DNA from: Reyranella sp.
Lineage (GTDB): Bacteria > Pseudomonadota > Alphaproteobacteria > Reyranellales > Reyranellaceae
NCBI RefSeq assembly: GCF_004297265.1
Contig: NZ_SCUT01000003.1
Span: forward strand, 1 to 64,000
Length of the DNA: 64,000 nt
Reading direction: 5' to 3'
Below are positions 1 to 7,931 of this stretch, piece after piece; position 1 is the stretch's first letter, and the number at the start of each line of letters is the position of its first letter. The notes under the pieces were generated by a model that saw only the letters and a program-made list of their open reading frames with translations, was not told the DNA's origin and did not search any database. The translations under genes were made by a program, and so were the position numbers.

Positions 1-187
1 GGTCGGCTTCCAGCAGGAAATGCGCACCGCCGCGCAGGTCGAGACCGAGATTGATGCGGCTGTTCGCATACCAGTGCGGCATGTGATCCAGCACGCTGGC
101 CGGCAGCAGATTCGGCAGCGACAGCAGCAGAGCCAGCAGGGTGATGGCCACGATGCCGATTCTCTGCCAGCGGGGGAGCTTGAGCAT
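1..187 (-). CDS. secD: Protein translocase subunit SecD (N-terminal part, cut by window edge)
   Basis: Only the first 62 codons are in the window. The translation begins MLKLPRWQRIGI, continues as one hydrophobic segment (about residues 8-28) and reaches the short motif INLGLDLRGG, which is the signature at the start of the first periplasmic domain of SecD. SecD works with SecF and SecYEG in the inner membrane, using the proton-motive force to help complete protein export. The start ATG at 185-187 is the only good one ahead of the membrane segment. Identification is firm despite the truncation; whether yajC and secF flank it cannot be seen. Confidence 0.9.
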   Translation of the reverse strand, partial: MLKLPRWQRIGIVAITLLALLLSLPNLLPASVLDHMPHWYANSRINLGLDLRGGAHFLLEAD

Positions 188-283
188 GCGACGCGTATAT
201 CGATGCACCGCATAGGAAATCCATATGGGTCTCGGGTTTGTCGCGGGCCTGGCGACTTTCCCTTACGGAATTCATATAAAGCG

Positions 284-733
284 ATGCCACTCCCCTTCTG
301 GATTTCCTATGCGCAGGATGCCCACGATTGGCCGGTGCGAAGCCTTTCCGAGGACGATGTCCGGCGAATCGGCGCTCAGTTGAAGCGCTGGTCGCAGCGG
401 CCGATCACCGAGACCAATGTTCGGGCACTGGGGATGTCCGCCGTGTTCAGCGTGACGATGCTCGTCGCGGCCCGACATGCGCCACAGCCTGCCGCCACCG
501 TCTGGATACTGTCCGTGATGTCCGCCGTCATGCTGGGATCGCTGCACTTCATGTCATTGGCCGTGCTGCGCGGCCTCCTGCGTGCGGGCATTCCCGAAGC
601 ACGGGACGCCATTGATGCCGTGCGCGATCCGCGCCGCATCTCCGCCTTCGACATGTCGATGACCTGGCTGCTGGTGGCTGGTTTGGTCCGCTACTTCTGG
701 CTGGCCCAGGCCGCGCCCTCGGCAGTACCCTAG
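284..733 (+). CDS. Hypothetical membrane protein, 149 residues
   Basis: I do not recognise a family. The frame is open further upstream, but that part runs antisense to secD and reads as low-complexity shadow, so I chose the ATG at 284. The product has a polar N-terminal third, two hydrophobic segments around residues 50-90 (one starting ALGMSAVFSVTML), a charged loop, and a final hydrophobic stretch ending in LVRYFWLAQ. It is transcribed divergently from secD across a 96-base gap. The ribosome site is weak (AAAGCG), so the exact start is uncertain. Codon use is GC-rich like the neighbours. Confidence 0.5.
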   Translation: MPLPFWISYAQDAHDWPVRSLSEDDVRRIGAQLKRWSQRPITETNVRALGMSAVFSVTMLVAARHAPQPAATVWILSVMSAVMLGSLHFMSLAVLRGLLRAGIPEARDAIDAVRDPRRISAFDMSMTWLLVAGLVRYFWLAQAAPSAVP

Positions 734-815
734 CAGATCGATCCACGTGACGGATTCCATGGTCTGGACGATCCACCGAAGGCGATGAGCGTCCGAAGGC
801 GCCCAGTTCCGTGGT

Positions 816-3341
816 CTAGCTGCGCAGGCTCTGCCGCCACCATGGCTTGAGCGCCTCGAGACAGAGGACCATGCCGACGGCGGCGGCCAGCGATACGCCG
901 AGATCGTCGACATGCAGCGCGCCGAACTGGAAGAGAGCCATCGCAGGCGGCCAGGTGAGGGCCACCGACAACACCGCGGCGACGAGCGAGAGAAGGAACC
1001 AGAGGAAGACGTTCGGGCGGCGCAGCGCCACGGCCAATGACGACGAGAAGGAGCGATTCACCACGATCAGCCCGACGTTGATCAGGACGAGCGACGTGAA
1101 CATGAGGGCCCGCAACTCGTCGGTCGGCATGTCGCGCCGGATCCCCACCAGCAGCACGATGGCGAGGGCGGTGAGCGCCAGGGCACCCTGCAACACGCTG
1201 AAGACCATCATCGGGGGCGACAGCAACCGGCTGTCCGCGGCCCGCGGCGGCCGCTGCATCAGGTCGCGCTCTTCCGACTCCGCCTCGAAGGCGATCGAGC
1301 AGACGGGATCGATCACCATCTCGAGGAGCGCAATGTGCACGGGACTGAGCATGAACGGCAGGCCGAACAGCAAGGGCAGCAGCGCCAGGCCGGCGATCGG
1401 TACGTGCACCGCCACGATGTAGGCACTCGCCTTCCTGAGATTATCGTAGATGCGACGCCCCAGGCGGATCGTCCGCACGATCGAGCCGAAATCGTCGTCG
1501 AGGAGGACGATAGAGGAAGCCTCTCGCGCGACGTCCGTGCCGCGACCTCCCATCGCCACGCCGATGTGAGCGGCCCTGAGCGCCGGCGCATCGTTCACCC
1601 CGTCGCCCGTCATCGCCACGACCTCGCCGTCGGCCTTCAGCGCCTGCACGAGGCGGAGCTTCTGCTCCGGCATGATGCGGGCGAAAACGTTGGTCGTGCG
1701 GATGGACTCCCGAAGGGCGGCATCGCTCAGGGCCTCCAGGGCAGGCCCATCGATTGTCTGAGCGGCATCGAGCCCCGCCCGCTCGGCGATCGCACGCGCC
1801 GTCGCCGGGTAGTCCCCGGTGATCATGACGACCCTGATCTGCGCCGAGCGGCATTCGCCAATCGCCGCCGGCACGTTCTCCCGCAGCGGATCGGCGAATC
1901 CCACCAGGCCGAGGAATTCGAGAGCGAAGCCCGTCTGCGTGTCCGGCAAGGGCCCGTCTGGCGCCCATCCCCGCGCGACACCCAGCACGCGCATGCCTTC
2001 GATGGCCATGTCCTCGACCGCGCGATGCAGCCAAGCCTGCCCCGCCGCGTCGAGACGGCAGAGCGCTCCAACGGCCTCGGGCGCCCCCTTCGTCGCCACG
2101 TACCGGCCACCCTGCTCATCCTGCCAGACATGGCTCATGGCCAGCAGAGTTGGCTCGAGACCGTATCGGCGCAGGAGCGTGCCGGCGGCCGTACTGCCGG
2201 CCTGGACGGCAATGGCCCTTTCCATCGGGTCGGACGGCTCGGGCGAACTGGCGCGCCGGGCGGCTTCGATCAGGGCGGCCGCCTCTGCGCCGGGCCCCCC
2301 TTGTCCGGTCCGCCAGGTCATCCCGAGCGTGCGGACTTCCGCCAGGGTCATGCGGTTCTGGGTCATCGTGCCCGTCTTGTCGGAGCACAGGACCGTCGCG
2401 GCCCCCAGCATCTCGATGGCGGAGGCGCGACGCGTCAGGACCCGCACGCGCGACAGCCGCCACGCGCCCATGACCATGAAGGCGGTGAGCACGAGGGGAA
2501 ACTCTTCCGGCAAGAGCGACATGCCGAGTGCGATGCCGCCCAGCACGGCCTGCAGCCAGTCGTCCTGTGTCAGGCCGATGATGAGGACGACGGCCACGGT
2601 GGCGATGGCTCCCACCGCCGCGAAGATCCGCACGAGCCGACGGGTTTCCACCTGGAGCCGCGGCGGCTCCGGGGAGATCGCCTTCAGCGACTGCCCGATG
2701 CGGCCGAGTTCGCTGTTGGGACCGGTCGCGCGCACCACGGCAATGCCCTCGCCGTGTACGGCCAGAGTTCCCGAATAAAGGTACGGAGTGTTCTCACCAC
2801 CGGGGCGCGCCATGGCGGCCCCCGCGTCACCCGCGCTCTTGCCGACGGGAACCGATTCACCGGTGAGCAGCGATTCGTCGACGACGAGGCTGCTGGCCGA
2901 CACGACGGCCGCGTCGGCGGGAATGCGGTCGCCTTCGAGCACCACGATCGTGTCGCCGCGCACGACCTCCCGCCCCGGGATGCGTCGCCGCTCGCCGTCG
3001 CGGATGACCAACGCGCGCGGGCTCGCCTGGTCGCGCAAGGCCGCGAGCACGCGCTCGCTGCGGGTTTCCTGCACGACCGTTATCAGAACGGACAGCGTGG
3101 CAAAGGCGAGCAGTACGATCGCCTCACCGAGATCGCCGAGCAGCAGGTAGATGACGCCTGCCGCCAGCAGCAGCGAGAACATCGGTTCTTTCAGCACATC
3201 GGCGACGATGCGCAGGATGCCCCGGCCGTCGCCCGTGGGCAGTTCGTTGAACCCTTCGTCCCGCAAGCGCGCTTGTGCGTCCGCCTGCGAGAGGCCCGCC
3301 TGCCACGAAGCCCCCGTCGTCTCCATCTCAGGTCGGGACAA
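816..3341 (-). CDS. Cation-transporting P-type ATPase (P2-like), 841 residues
   Basis: This is an ion pump of the inner membrane with the full set of P-type landmarks: the actuator motif LLTGES, the phosphorylation motif DKTGTMT with Asp near residue 321, the hinge motif TGDGVNDAP, and about ten membrane segments. The fourth transmembrane helix carries PEEFP, where Ca2+ pumps of the PacL/SERCA type have PEGLP, and there is no CPC motif, so it is not a copper/zinc pump. Likely substrates are Ca2+, Mg2+ or a monovalent cation; the sequence does not decide. It is the last gene of the operon adh - GH1 glucosidase - glk - SbmA-like - ATPase, only 3 bases after the preceding stop, and so is probably induced under low oxygen. 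Confidence 0.85.
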   Translation of the reverse strand: MSRPEMETTGASWQAGLSQADAQARLRDEGFNELPTGDGRGILRIVADVLKEPMFSLLLAAGVIYLLLGDLGEAIVLLAFATLSVLITVVQETRSERVLAALRDQASPRALVIRDGERRRIPGREVVRGDTIVVLEGDRIPADAAVVSASSLVVDESLLTGESVPVGKSAGDAGAAMARPGGENTPYLYSGTLAVHGEGIAVVRATGPNSELGRIGQSLKAISPEPPRLQVETRRLVRIFAAVGAIATVAVVLIIGLTQDDWLQAVLGGIALGMSLLPEEFPLVLTAFMVMGAWRLSRVRVLTRRASAIEMLGAATVLCSDKTGTMTQNRMTLAEVRTLGMTWRTGQGGPGAEAAALIEAARRASSPEPSDPMERAIAVQAGSTAAGTLLRRYGLEPTLLAMSHVWQDEQGGRYVATKGAPEAVGALCRLDAAGQAWLHRAVEDMAIEGMRVLGVARGWAPDGPLPDTQTGFALEFLGLVGFADPLRENVPAAIGECRSAQIRVVMITGDYPATARAIAERAGLDAAQTIDGPALEALSDAALRESIRTTNVFARIMPEQKLRLVQALKADGEVVAMTGDGVNDAPALRAAHIGVAMGGRGTDVAREASSIVLLDDDFGSIVRTIRLGRRIYDNLRKASAYIVAVHVPIAGLALLPLLFGLPFMLSPVHIALLEMVIDPVCSIAFEAESEERDLMQRPPRAADSRLLSPPMMVFSVLQGALALTALAIVLLVGIRRDMPTDELRALMFTSLVLINVGLIVVNRSFSSSLAVALRRPNVFLWFLLSLVAAVLSVALTWPPAMALFQFGALHVDDLGVSLAAAVGMVLCLEALKPWWRQSLRS

Positions 3342-3344
3342 AGA

Positions 3345-4451
3345 TCATCTCCCGGACGCAGCCTCCGTCGCCGCGGGCCGGCGCGGTGCGCCCAGCTGGT
3401 CGACCGCCAGCAGCAGGACGCCCACCCGGCTGGCCGATGACGCCCATTCCGCCAGACGCGGATAGTTGTCGACCAGCCAGTTGAACGCAATCTGTACGGC
3501 CGCGAACGCGGCCGCGGCCTGCGTTACCTCGCCGAGCGACAGGGAGCCGTCAATGTACTTGGGCACGGACAGGATCAGGCCGATGATGGGCGCCAGCAGC
3601 GTATTGCCGGACGATACCAGCGTCGTCCGCACGTGCTGGCCGCACAGCAATCGCCAGTTTCTGATCACTTCGTCCAGCGCGAAGCTCACCGGCCCCGCCT
3701 GCGCGCCGGCACTCGCGGCACCGACCGGCGACGTACGAAGCCGGGCGACCGCGAACTTCAGCTCCGATTCGGCCTGGTTCTTCCGTTCGATGACATGTGC
3801 CATGCGGCGCCCGACCAACACCATGGCTCCCGTCGTGAGCATGGCGTAGACGATGCTGGCGAACACCAGGTAACCCGGCAATTCCAGGCCGAGGCGTGCA
3901 GGCCCGATGGCGATCGCGCCGCCCACCGTCCACAGGACCACGACGAACGTCGCGGCCGTCAGCACCGACGCGAGCAGGCCGGTCACGAGGTCTATCGGGG
4001 CGTCGGTGGCAATGCGCGCGTCCTCGGCGATGCGGTACTCCGCGAGCTGGGGTTCATCGCTCCCGGCCTCCAGACGCCGGTAGTTGCCGTTCTCGAGCCA
4101 CAACCCGACCAGGTGCGCGGTGAGCCAGCCGCGCCACCGCCGCTGGAAGGTCATGCGAGCCCAGACGGCGAAGGCGGCGAGGAAAATGCTGCAGGCGGCA
4201 AGACCGGGCAACAGATAGGTCTGGTGGCGGATCCCGGTGCCATTGCGCTTCTCCAACGCATCGAAGAAGTCACGATTCCAGATGTTCAGCCGGTACTGGA
4301 CCAGAAGCTGCGCCACGACACAGAGAATCAGCAAGGCGATCAGGGTCCACGGCACCCACGATCCCTTGCCGCGACCGAATCCCAGAGCGCTGCGCCAGAA
4401 GCGCCGCAGAGGCCTCGGGCCGACGGCCGACACGCCATCGTCCGTCCTCAT
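3345..4451 (-). CDS. SbmA/BacA-like transporter membrane domain without ATPase
   Basis: The 368-residue product resembles the membrane half of YddA-type ABC transporters and the SbmA/BacA peptide importers: a basic N-terminus, segments around WVPWTLIALLILCVV, the family-like stretch NIWNRDFFDALE, and further hydrophobic helices. It ends (SASRVGVLLLAVDQL) about where the nucleotide-binding domain would begin in the fused ABC forms. No Walker A, LSGG or Walker B motif is present. SbmA and BacA (about 400 residues) are also ATPase-free and proton-driven, so this may be complete rather than broken. Its ATG shares one base with the glucokinase stop (TGATG). Substrate unknown. Confidence 0.7.
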   Translation of the reverse strand: MRTDDGVSAVGPRPLRRFWRSALGFGRGKGSWVPWTLIALLILCVVAQLLVQYRLNIWNRDFFDALEKRNGTGIRHQTYLLPGLAACSIFLAAFAVWARMTFQRRWRGWLTAHLVGLWLENGNYRRLEAGSDEPQLAEYRIAEDARIATDAPIDLVTGLLASVLTAATFVVVLWTVGGAIAIGPARLGLELPGYLVFASIVYAMLTTGAMVLVGRRMAHVIERKNQAESELKFAVARLRTSPVGAASAGAQAGPVSFALDEVIRNWRLLCGQHVRTTLVSSGNTLLAPIIGLILSVPKYIDGSLSLGEVTQAAAAFAAVQIAFNWLVDNYPRLAEWASSASRVGVLLLAVDQLGAPRRPAATEAASGR

Positions 4452-5395
4452 CAGGATCCCCGCGCCGCCAGCGCCGCCAGGCCGAGAAAGGTTGGCTCCG
4501 GCCGAACGATGACGGCGGTGGGAATCTGCTCGACATATCCAGCGAACCGGCCTTTCGCGGCGAATCGCGCGCGGAACGACGAACTCCGAAGAAGCGGGAC
4601 GATGTGAGGCGCGATCCCTCCGCCGATCAGCACCCCGCCGCGGGCGGCGAAGGTGAGCGCCATGTCGCCCGCGAACGATCCCAGGACGCCACAGAACAGA
4701 TCGAGCGCGGCTGCATGGCGTGGCGCCGTGCCGTACAGGGCGCCCCGGACGATGTCCTCCGGCGTTGGCGATCCCGGATCGTGGCCGTCCTGCGTCGCGA
4801 GCGTCGCGTCGAGGTTCACCAGTCCTGCCCCCGACAGGACGCGCTCGGCGGAGACATGGCCAAAGCGCGCACGCAACATCTCCAGGATCGCGGCGTCACC
4901 CGCCTCGCTCGCCGCGAGCGTCGCGTGCCCGGCTTCGCTGGCCACGACCCGCGGAGTCGTGCCGGGAAGATAACAGGAAATGCCGAGGCCAGTACCCGGC
5001 GCGATGACCGCCACCGGTTGATCCTGCAGGGCGCTGCCATCGCCGATCGCGACCACGTCGTCGGCGCCGAAACGCGGCACGGCCCAGGCCAGGGCCTCGA
5101 GATCGTTGACCAGGCCGACCGACCGGAGATGGAGCGCCTGCCGGAGGCCTTCGGCGTCGAGTATCCAGGGCGCGTTGGTGAGTTTGCAGCGGTGCCCCGA
5201 GACGGGCCCGGCCGCGGCAATCACCGCGCGGTCCACGACGGCGCCCTCCGCCTGTCCGTTGAGGAAGTGATGCACGGCATCCTGCATGCTGGCATAGGCG
5301 CCGGTGCGCAGCGATTCGATCGGCCCCAGCCGCCCGTCCGTGAGCAAGGCGAAGCGGGTGCGCGTTCCTCCGACGTCGGCGAGGAGGCAACTCAC
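4451..5395 (-). CDS. glk: Glucokinase
   Basis: This is a 314-residue ROK/Glk-type sugar kinase that phosphorylates glucose with ATP. It starts at a GTG whose last two bases belong to the preceding TGA stop (GTGA overlap), because the phosphate-binding motif LLADVGGTRTRFALL must be near the N-terminus. Further family motifs are the sugar-binding TNAPW region, APGTGLG and a C-terminal GGGIAP glycine loop. It directly follows a GH1 beta-glucosidase, so the pair converts a beta-glucoside to glucose and then to glucose 6-phosphate. The longer open frame upstream is a shadow of the glucosidase gene. Confidence 0.9.
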   Translation of the reverse strand: MSCLLADVGGTRTRFALLTDGRLGPIESLRTGAYASMQDAVHHFLNGQAEGAVVDRAVIAAAGPVSGHRCKLTNAPWILDAEGLRQALHLRSVGLVNDLEALAWAVPRFGADDVVAIGDGSALQDQPVAVIAPGTGLGISCYLPGTTPRVVASEAGHATLAASEAGDAAILEMLRARFGHVSAERVLSGAGLVNLDATLATQDGHDPGSPTPEDIVRGALYGTAPRHAAALDLFCGVLGSFAGDMALTFAARGGVLIGGGIAPHIVPLLRSSSFRARFAAKGRFAGYVEQIPTAVIVRPEPTFLGLAALAARGS

Positions 5396-6777
5396 GGCAC
5401 GCTGCCTCGCACCTGGGCTGCGATGGTCGCCCTGTACCAACGGGCCGAGGCCTTGGGGATGCGGCGCTGCGTGGGATAGTCCACGCGGACGAGGCCGAAG
5501 CGGTTGGCGTACCCCGCGCCCCATTCGAAATTGTCGAGCAGCGACCACACGAAATAGCCCCGCACGTCGGCGCCCAGCATGACGGCCTCTTCGAGTGCAT
5601 CTATGTAGCACGAGAGATAGGCGATGCGCTCGACGTCGTCCACGACGCCCGTTGCATCCCCGGTCTCCTCCGCGCCGGCGCCGTTCTCCGTCACGTAGAT
5701 CGGCAGCCGATAGCGGTCGCAGGCGTCGAGCAACGTGTCCCTGAAGGCTTCGGGATCGATCTGCCATCCGATCGGTGACCGCGGGACGCCGGCCGGCGCG
5801 TCGCTCCAGGCGAACCCCAGGCGCGATGTGGCGTCGGCCCTGGCATAGATCGGCGAATAGTGATTGATGCCGAGCCAGTCGATGGGACGCCGGATCCGCT
5901 CCATGTCGCCTTCCTGGACGAATGGCGCGATGCGCCCGGCGAGCGCCTGAGGATAGGTGCCGCGAACCTGCGGATCCGCAAAGGCCCTGTTCCAGTATTC
6001 GTCCAGCAAGGCGGCCGCCGCTCGGTCCTGGTCCGTCGGATCGACAGGGCGCACCGGCTGCATGTTGCAGATGGTTCCGAGTGACGCGCCGGGAAGATAG
6101 GCCCGAAGCACATCGATCGCCGCGCCATGCGCCAGGTTCACATGATGGATCGCGGCATGGTGCTGCGACGGATCGTCGACTGCGGGGGGATGCCAGCGGA
6201 AAGCGTAGCCGAAGAGCGTGAAGACGCCCGGCTCGTTGAAGGTCGCAAATCGCTTCACACGGTCGCCCAGCCGGCTCGCCATCAGTCGGGTGTAGTCCGC
6301 GAACCAGCTCACGCTGTCGCGGTGGGCCCAGCCACCGCGATCCTGCAACGCCTGCGGCAGGTCCCAATGGTACAGACAGACCCAGGGTTCGATCCCCGCG
6401 GCGAGCAGCCCGTCGACAAGCCGGTCGTAGAAGGCGATCCCGGCCTCATTCACGGCACCCCGCCCTTCCGGCAACACGCGCGGCCAGGCAATCGAGAAAC
6501 GATAGGCGCCGACACCAAGGTCGCGCATCAGGGCGATGTCTTCGCCGTAGCGATGGTAGTGATCGCAGGCGTCGTCGCCGGTGTCACCGTTGGCGATCCT
6601 GCCGGGCTCATGGGAAAAGCCGTCCCAGACGCTGGGACCGCGGCCATCCTCTCGTGCCGCACCTTCGATCTGATATGACGACGTTGAGACGCCCCATATG
6701 AAGTCGGGACGCAACAGGCGTCGGCCCGGCACCGAGGGCACGGTACGGCCATCGAATCCGGAAGGAAGACTGACCAT
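5392..6777 (-). CDS. Beta-glucosidase, glycoside hydrolase family 1
   Basis: A 461-residue cytosolic GH1 enzyme with no signal peptide. The N-terminal signature FIWGVSTSSYQIEG, the acid/base glutamate in TFNEP (about E182) and the nucleophile in YVTENG (about E364) are all present, so it should be a retaining glycosidase. Length matches the family (about 450). It sits 15 bases after the alcohol dehydrogenase and overlaps glucokinase by 4 bases, so the genes are co-transcribed. Within a low-oxygen operon it may mobilise a stored or scavenged beta-glucoside for fermentation; that physiological role is inference. Confidence 0.92.
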   Translation of the reverse strand: MVSLPSGFDGRTVPSVPGRRLLRPDFIWGVSTSSYQIEGAAREDGRGPSVWDGFSHEPGRIANGDTGDDACDHYHRYGEDIALMRDLGVGAYRFSIAWPRVLPEGRGAVNEAGIAFYDRLVDGLLAAGIEPWVCLYHWDLPQALQDRGGWAHRDSVSWFADYTRLMASRLGDRVKRFATFNEPGVFTLFGYAFRWHPPAVDDPSQHHAAIHHVNLAHGAAIDVLRAYLPGASLGTICNMQPVRPVDPTDQDRAAAALLDEYWNRAFADPQVRGTYPQALAGRIAPFVQEGDMERIRRPIDWLGINHYSPIYARADATSRLGFAWSDAPAGVPRSPIGWQIDPEAFRDTLLDACDRYRLPIYVTENGAGAEETGDATGVVDDVERIAYLSCYIDALEEAVMLGADVRGYFVWSLLDNFEWGAGYANRFGLVRVDYPTQRRIPKASARWYRATIAAQVRGSVP

Positions 6778-6792
6778 CTCGGGTCCTTCTTG

Positions 6793-7866
6793 TCAGGGGG
6801 TGAGGGCGACCTTCAGGACCCCATCGCGCTGATGGGAGAAGAGATCGTAGGCCTGCTCGATCTCGGCGAGCTTGAAGCGGTGCGTCACCAGCGCGCTCAA
6901 GTCGGCCCTTCCCGCCGCGATCACGTTCATCAGCCGCCGCATGCGCTCCTTGCCACCCGGACAGAGCGAGGTGACGATCTTGTTGTCGCCCAGGCCTGCC
7001 GTGAACGCGTCGAGTGGAATGCGCAAGTCGGACGAGTAGACGCCGAGACTCGACAGCGTGCCGCCCGGCCGCAGCACGCGAAGCGCGTTCTCGAAGGTCT
7101 GCTGCGTTCCCAGTGCCTCGATCGCGACATCGACACCGCGGCCTGCCGTGAGTTCGCGGATCGCCGTCACGGGATCGCCCTTCCTGAAATCGACAACATG
7201 GTCGATCCCCAGCTTGCGGGCGACCGCCAGCCGCTCCGGCACGGTATCGACGCCGATCACCGTGGTGGCGCCCATCAACCGCGCGCCGACCGCCGCGCAG
7301 AGGCCGATCGGCCCCAGTGCGAACACCGCCACGATGTCGCCGATCCGGACGCTGCCGCCTTCGGCACCGGCGAAGCCGGTCGACATGATGTCGGGGCACA
7401 TCAGCACCTGCTCGTCGGTGAGATTTGCCGGCACCGGCGCGAGATTGGTCATTGCATCCGGCACCAGCACGAACTCCGCCTGGCAGCCGTCGATCGTGTT
7501 GCCGAAGCGCCAGCCGCCCGCCGGTTTGAAGCCATGCCGCGTCCCCGGTCCGTCCTGCGAATGCGCGCCGCAGAGGCAGGCGTAGCTGTGACCGCTCGGC
7601 GTGATGGCGCCCGCGATCACGCGCTGGCCTTCCCTGTATCCCGTGACCTGCGATCCCAGCTTCTCGATGATACCGACCGGCTCATGCCCGACGATCAATC
7701 CCTTGGCGACCGGATATTCCCCGCGAAGGATGTGCACGTCGGTGCCGCAGATCGTCGTTGTGCTGATCCGCACCAGCGCATCCATTGGACCGACATCGGG
7801 CACCGGTCGGGATTCGAGGACAATCCGGCCCGGCTCGGCAAAGACTGCCGCCATCATCTTTGGCAT
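6793..7866 (-). CDS. Zinc-dependent alcohol dehydrogenase, MDR family
   Basis: A 357-residue medium-chain dehydrogenase. The catalytic zinc ligands are visible as C40 (ICGTDVH) and H61-E62 (VGHEPVG), followed by a Rossmann nucleotide-binding core with a glycine-rich GPIGLCAAVGA-type loop. The classical four-cysteine structural zinc lobe is only partly present (ACLCGAH), as in several bacterial secondary-alcohol dehydrogenases. It is the first gene of a five-gene operon. A FixK-type box is centred 58 bases before its ATG, predicting a 17-base leader with TAGCGT as a -10. Its role under oxygen limitation is probably disposing of reducing equivalents; the substrate cannot be read from sequence. 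Confidence 0.88.
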   Translation of the reverse strand: MPKMMAAVFAEPGRIVLESRPVPDVGPMDALVRISTTTICGTDVHILRGEYPVAKGLIVGHEPVGIIEKLGSQVTGYREGQRVIAGAITPSGHSYACLCGAHSQDGPGTRHGFKPAGGWRFGNTIDGCQAEFVLVPDAMTNLAPVPANLTDEQVLMCPDIMSTGFAGAEGGSVRIGDIVAVFALGPIGLCAAVGARLMGATTVIGVDTVPERLAVARKLGIDHVVDFRKGDPVTAIRELTAGRGVDVAIEALGTQQTFENALRVLRPGGTLSSLGVYSSDLRIPLDAFTAGLGDNKIVTSLCPGGKERMRRLMNVIAAGRADLSALVTHRFKLAEIEQAYDLFSHQRDGVLKVALTP

Positions 7867-7917
7867 GGCTTCCTCCGTTGTTCAAAACCACGCTAGGCGC
7901 GCCGGAACGTCGGGGAA

Positions 7918-7931
7918 TTGATATGCCTCAA
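7918..7931. promoter_or_regulatory. FixK/FNR box before adh operon
   Basis: TTGATATGCCTCAA (minus strand TTGAGGCATATCAA) has one mismatch to TTGAY-N4-RTCAA. It overlaps the end of ppsA. On the minus strand a TAGCGT sequence begins 23 bases after the box and the adh ATG lies 17 bases beyond the predicted start point, the same layout as the other boxes in this window. Confidence 0.65.

Noticed and set aside
1335..3440. Long plus-strand frame (about 700 codons) across the P-type ATPase gene
   Set aside because: It is antisense to a gene with clear family motifs, is rich in R, H, D and P as expected of a GC-rich shadow, and has no recognisable domain.
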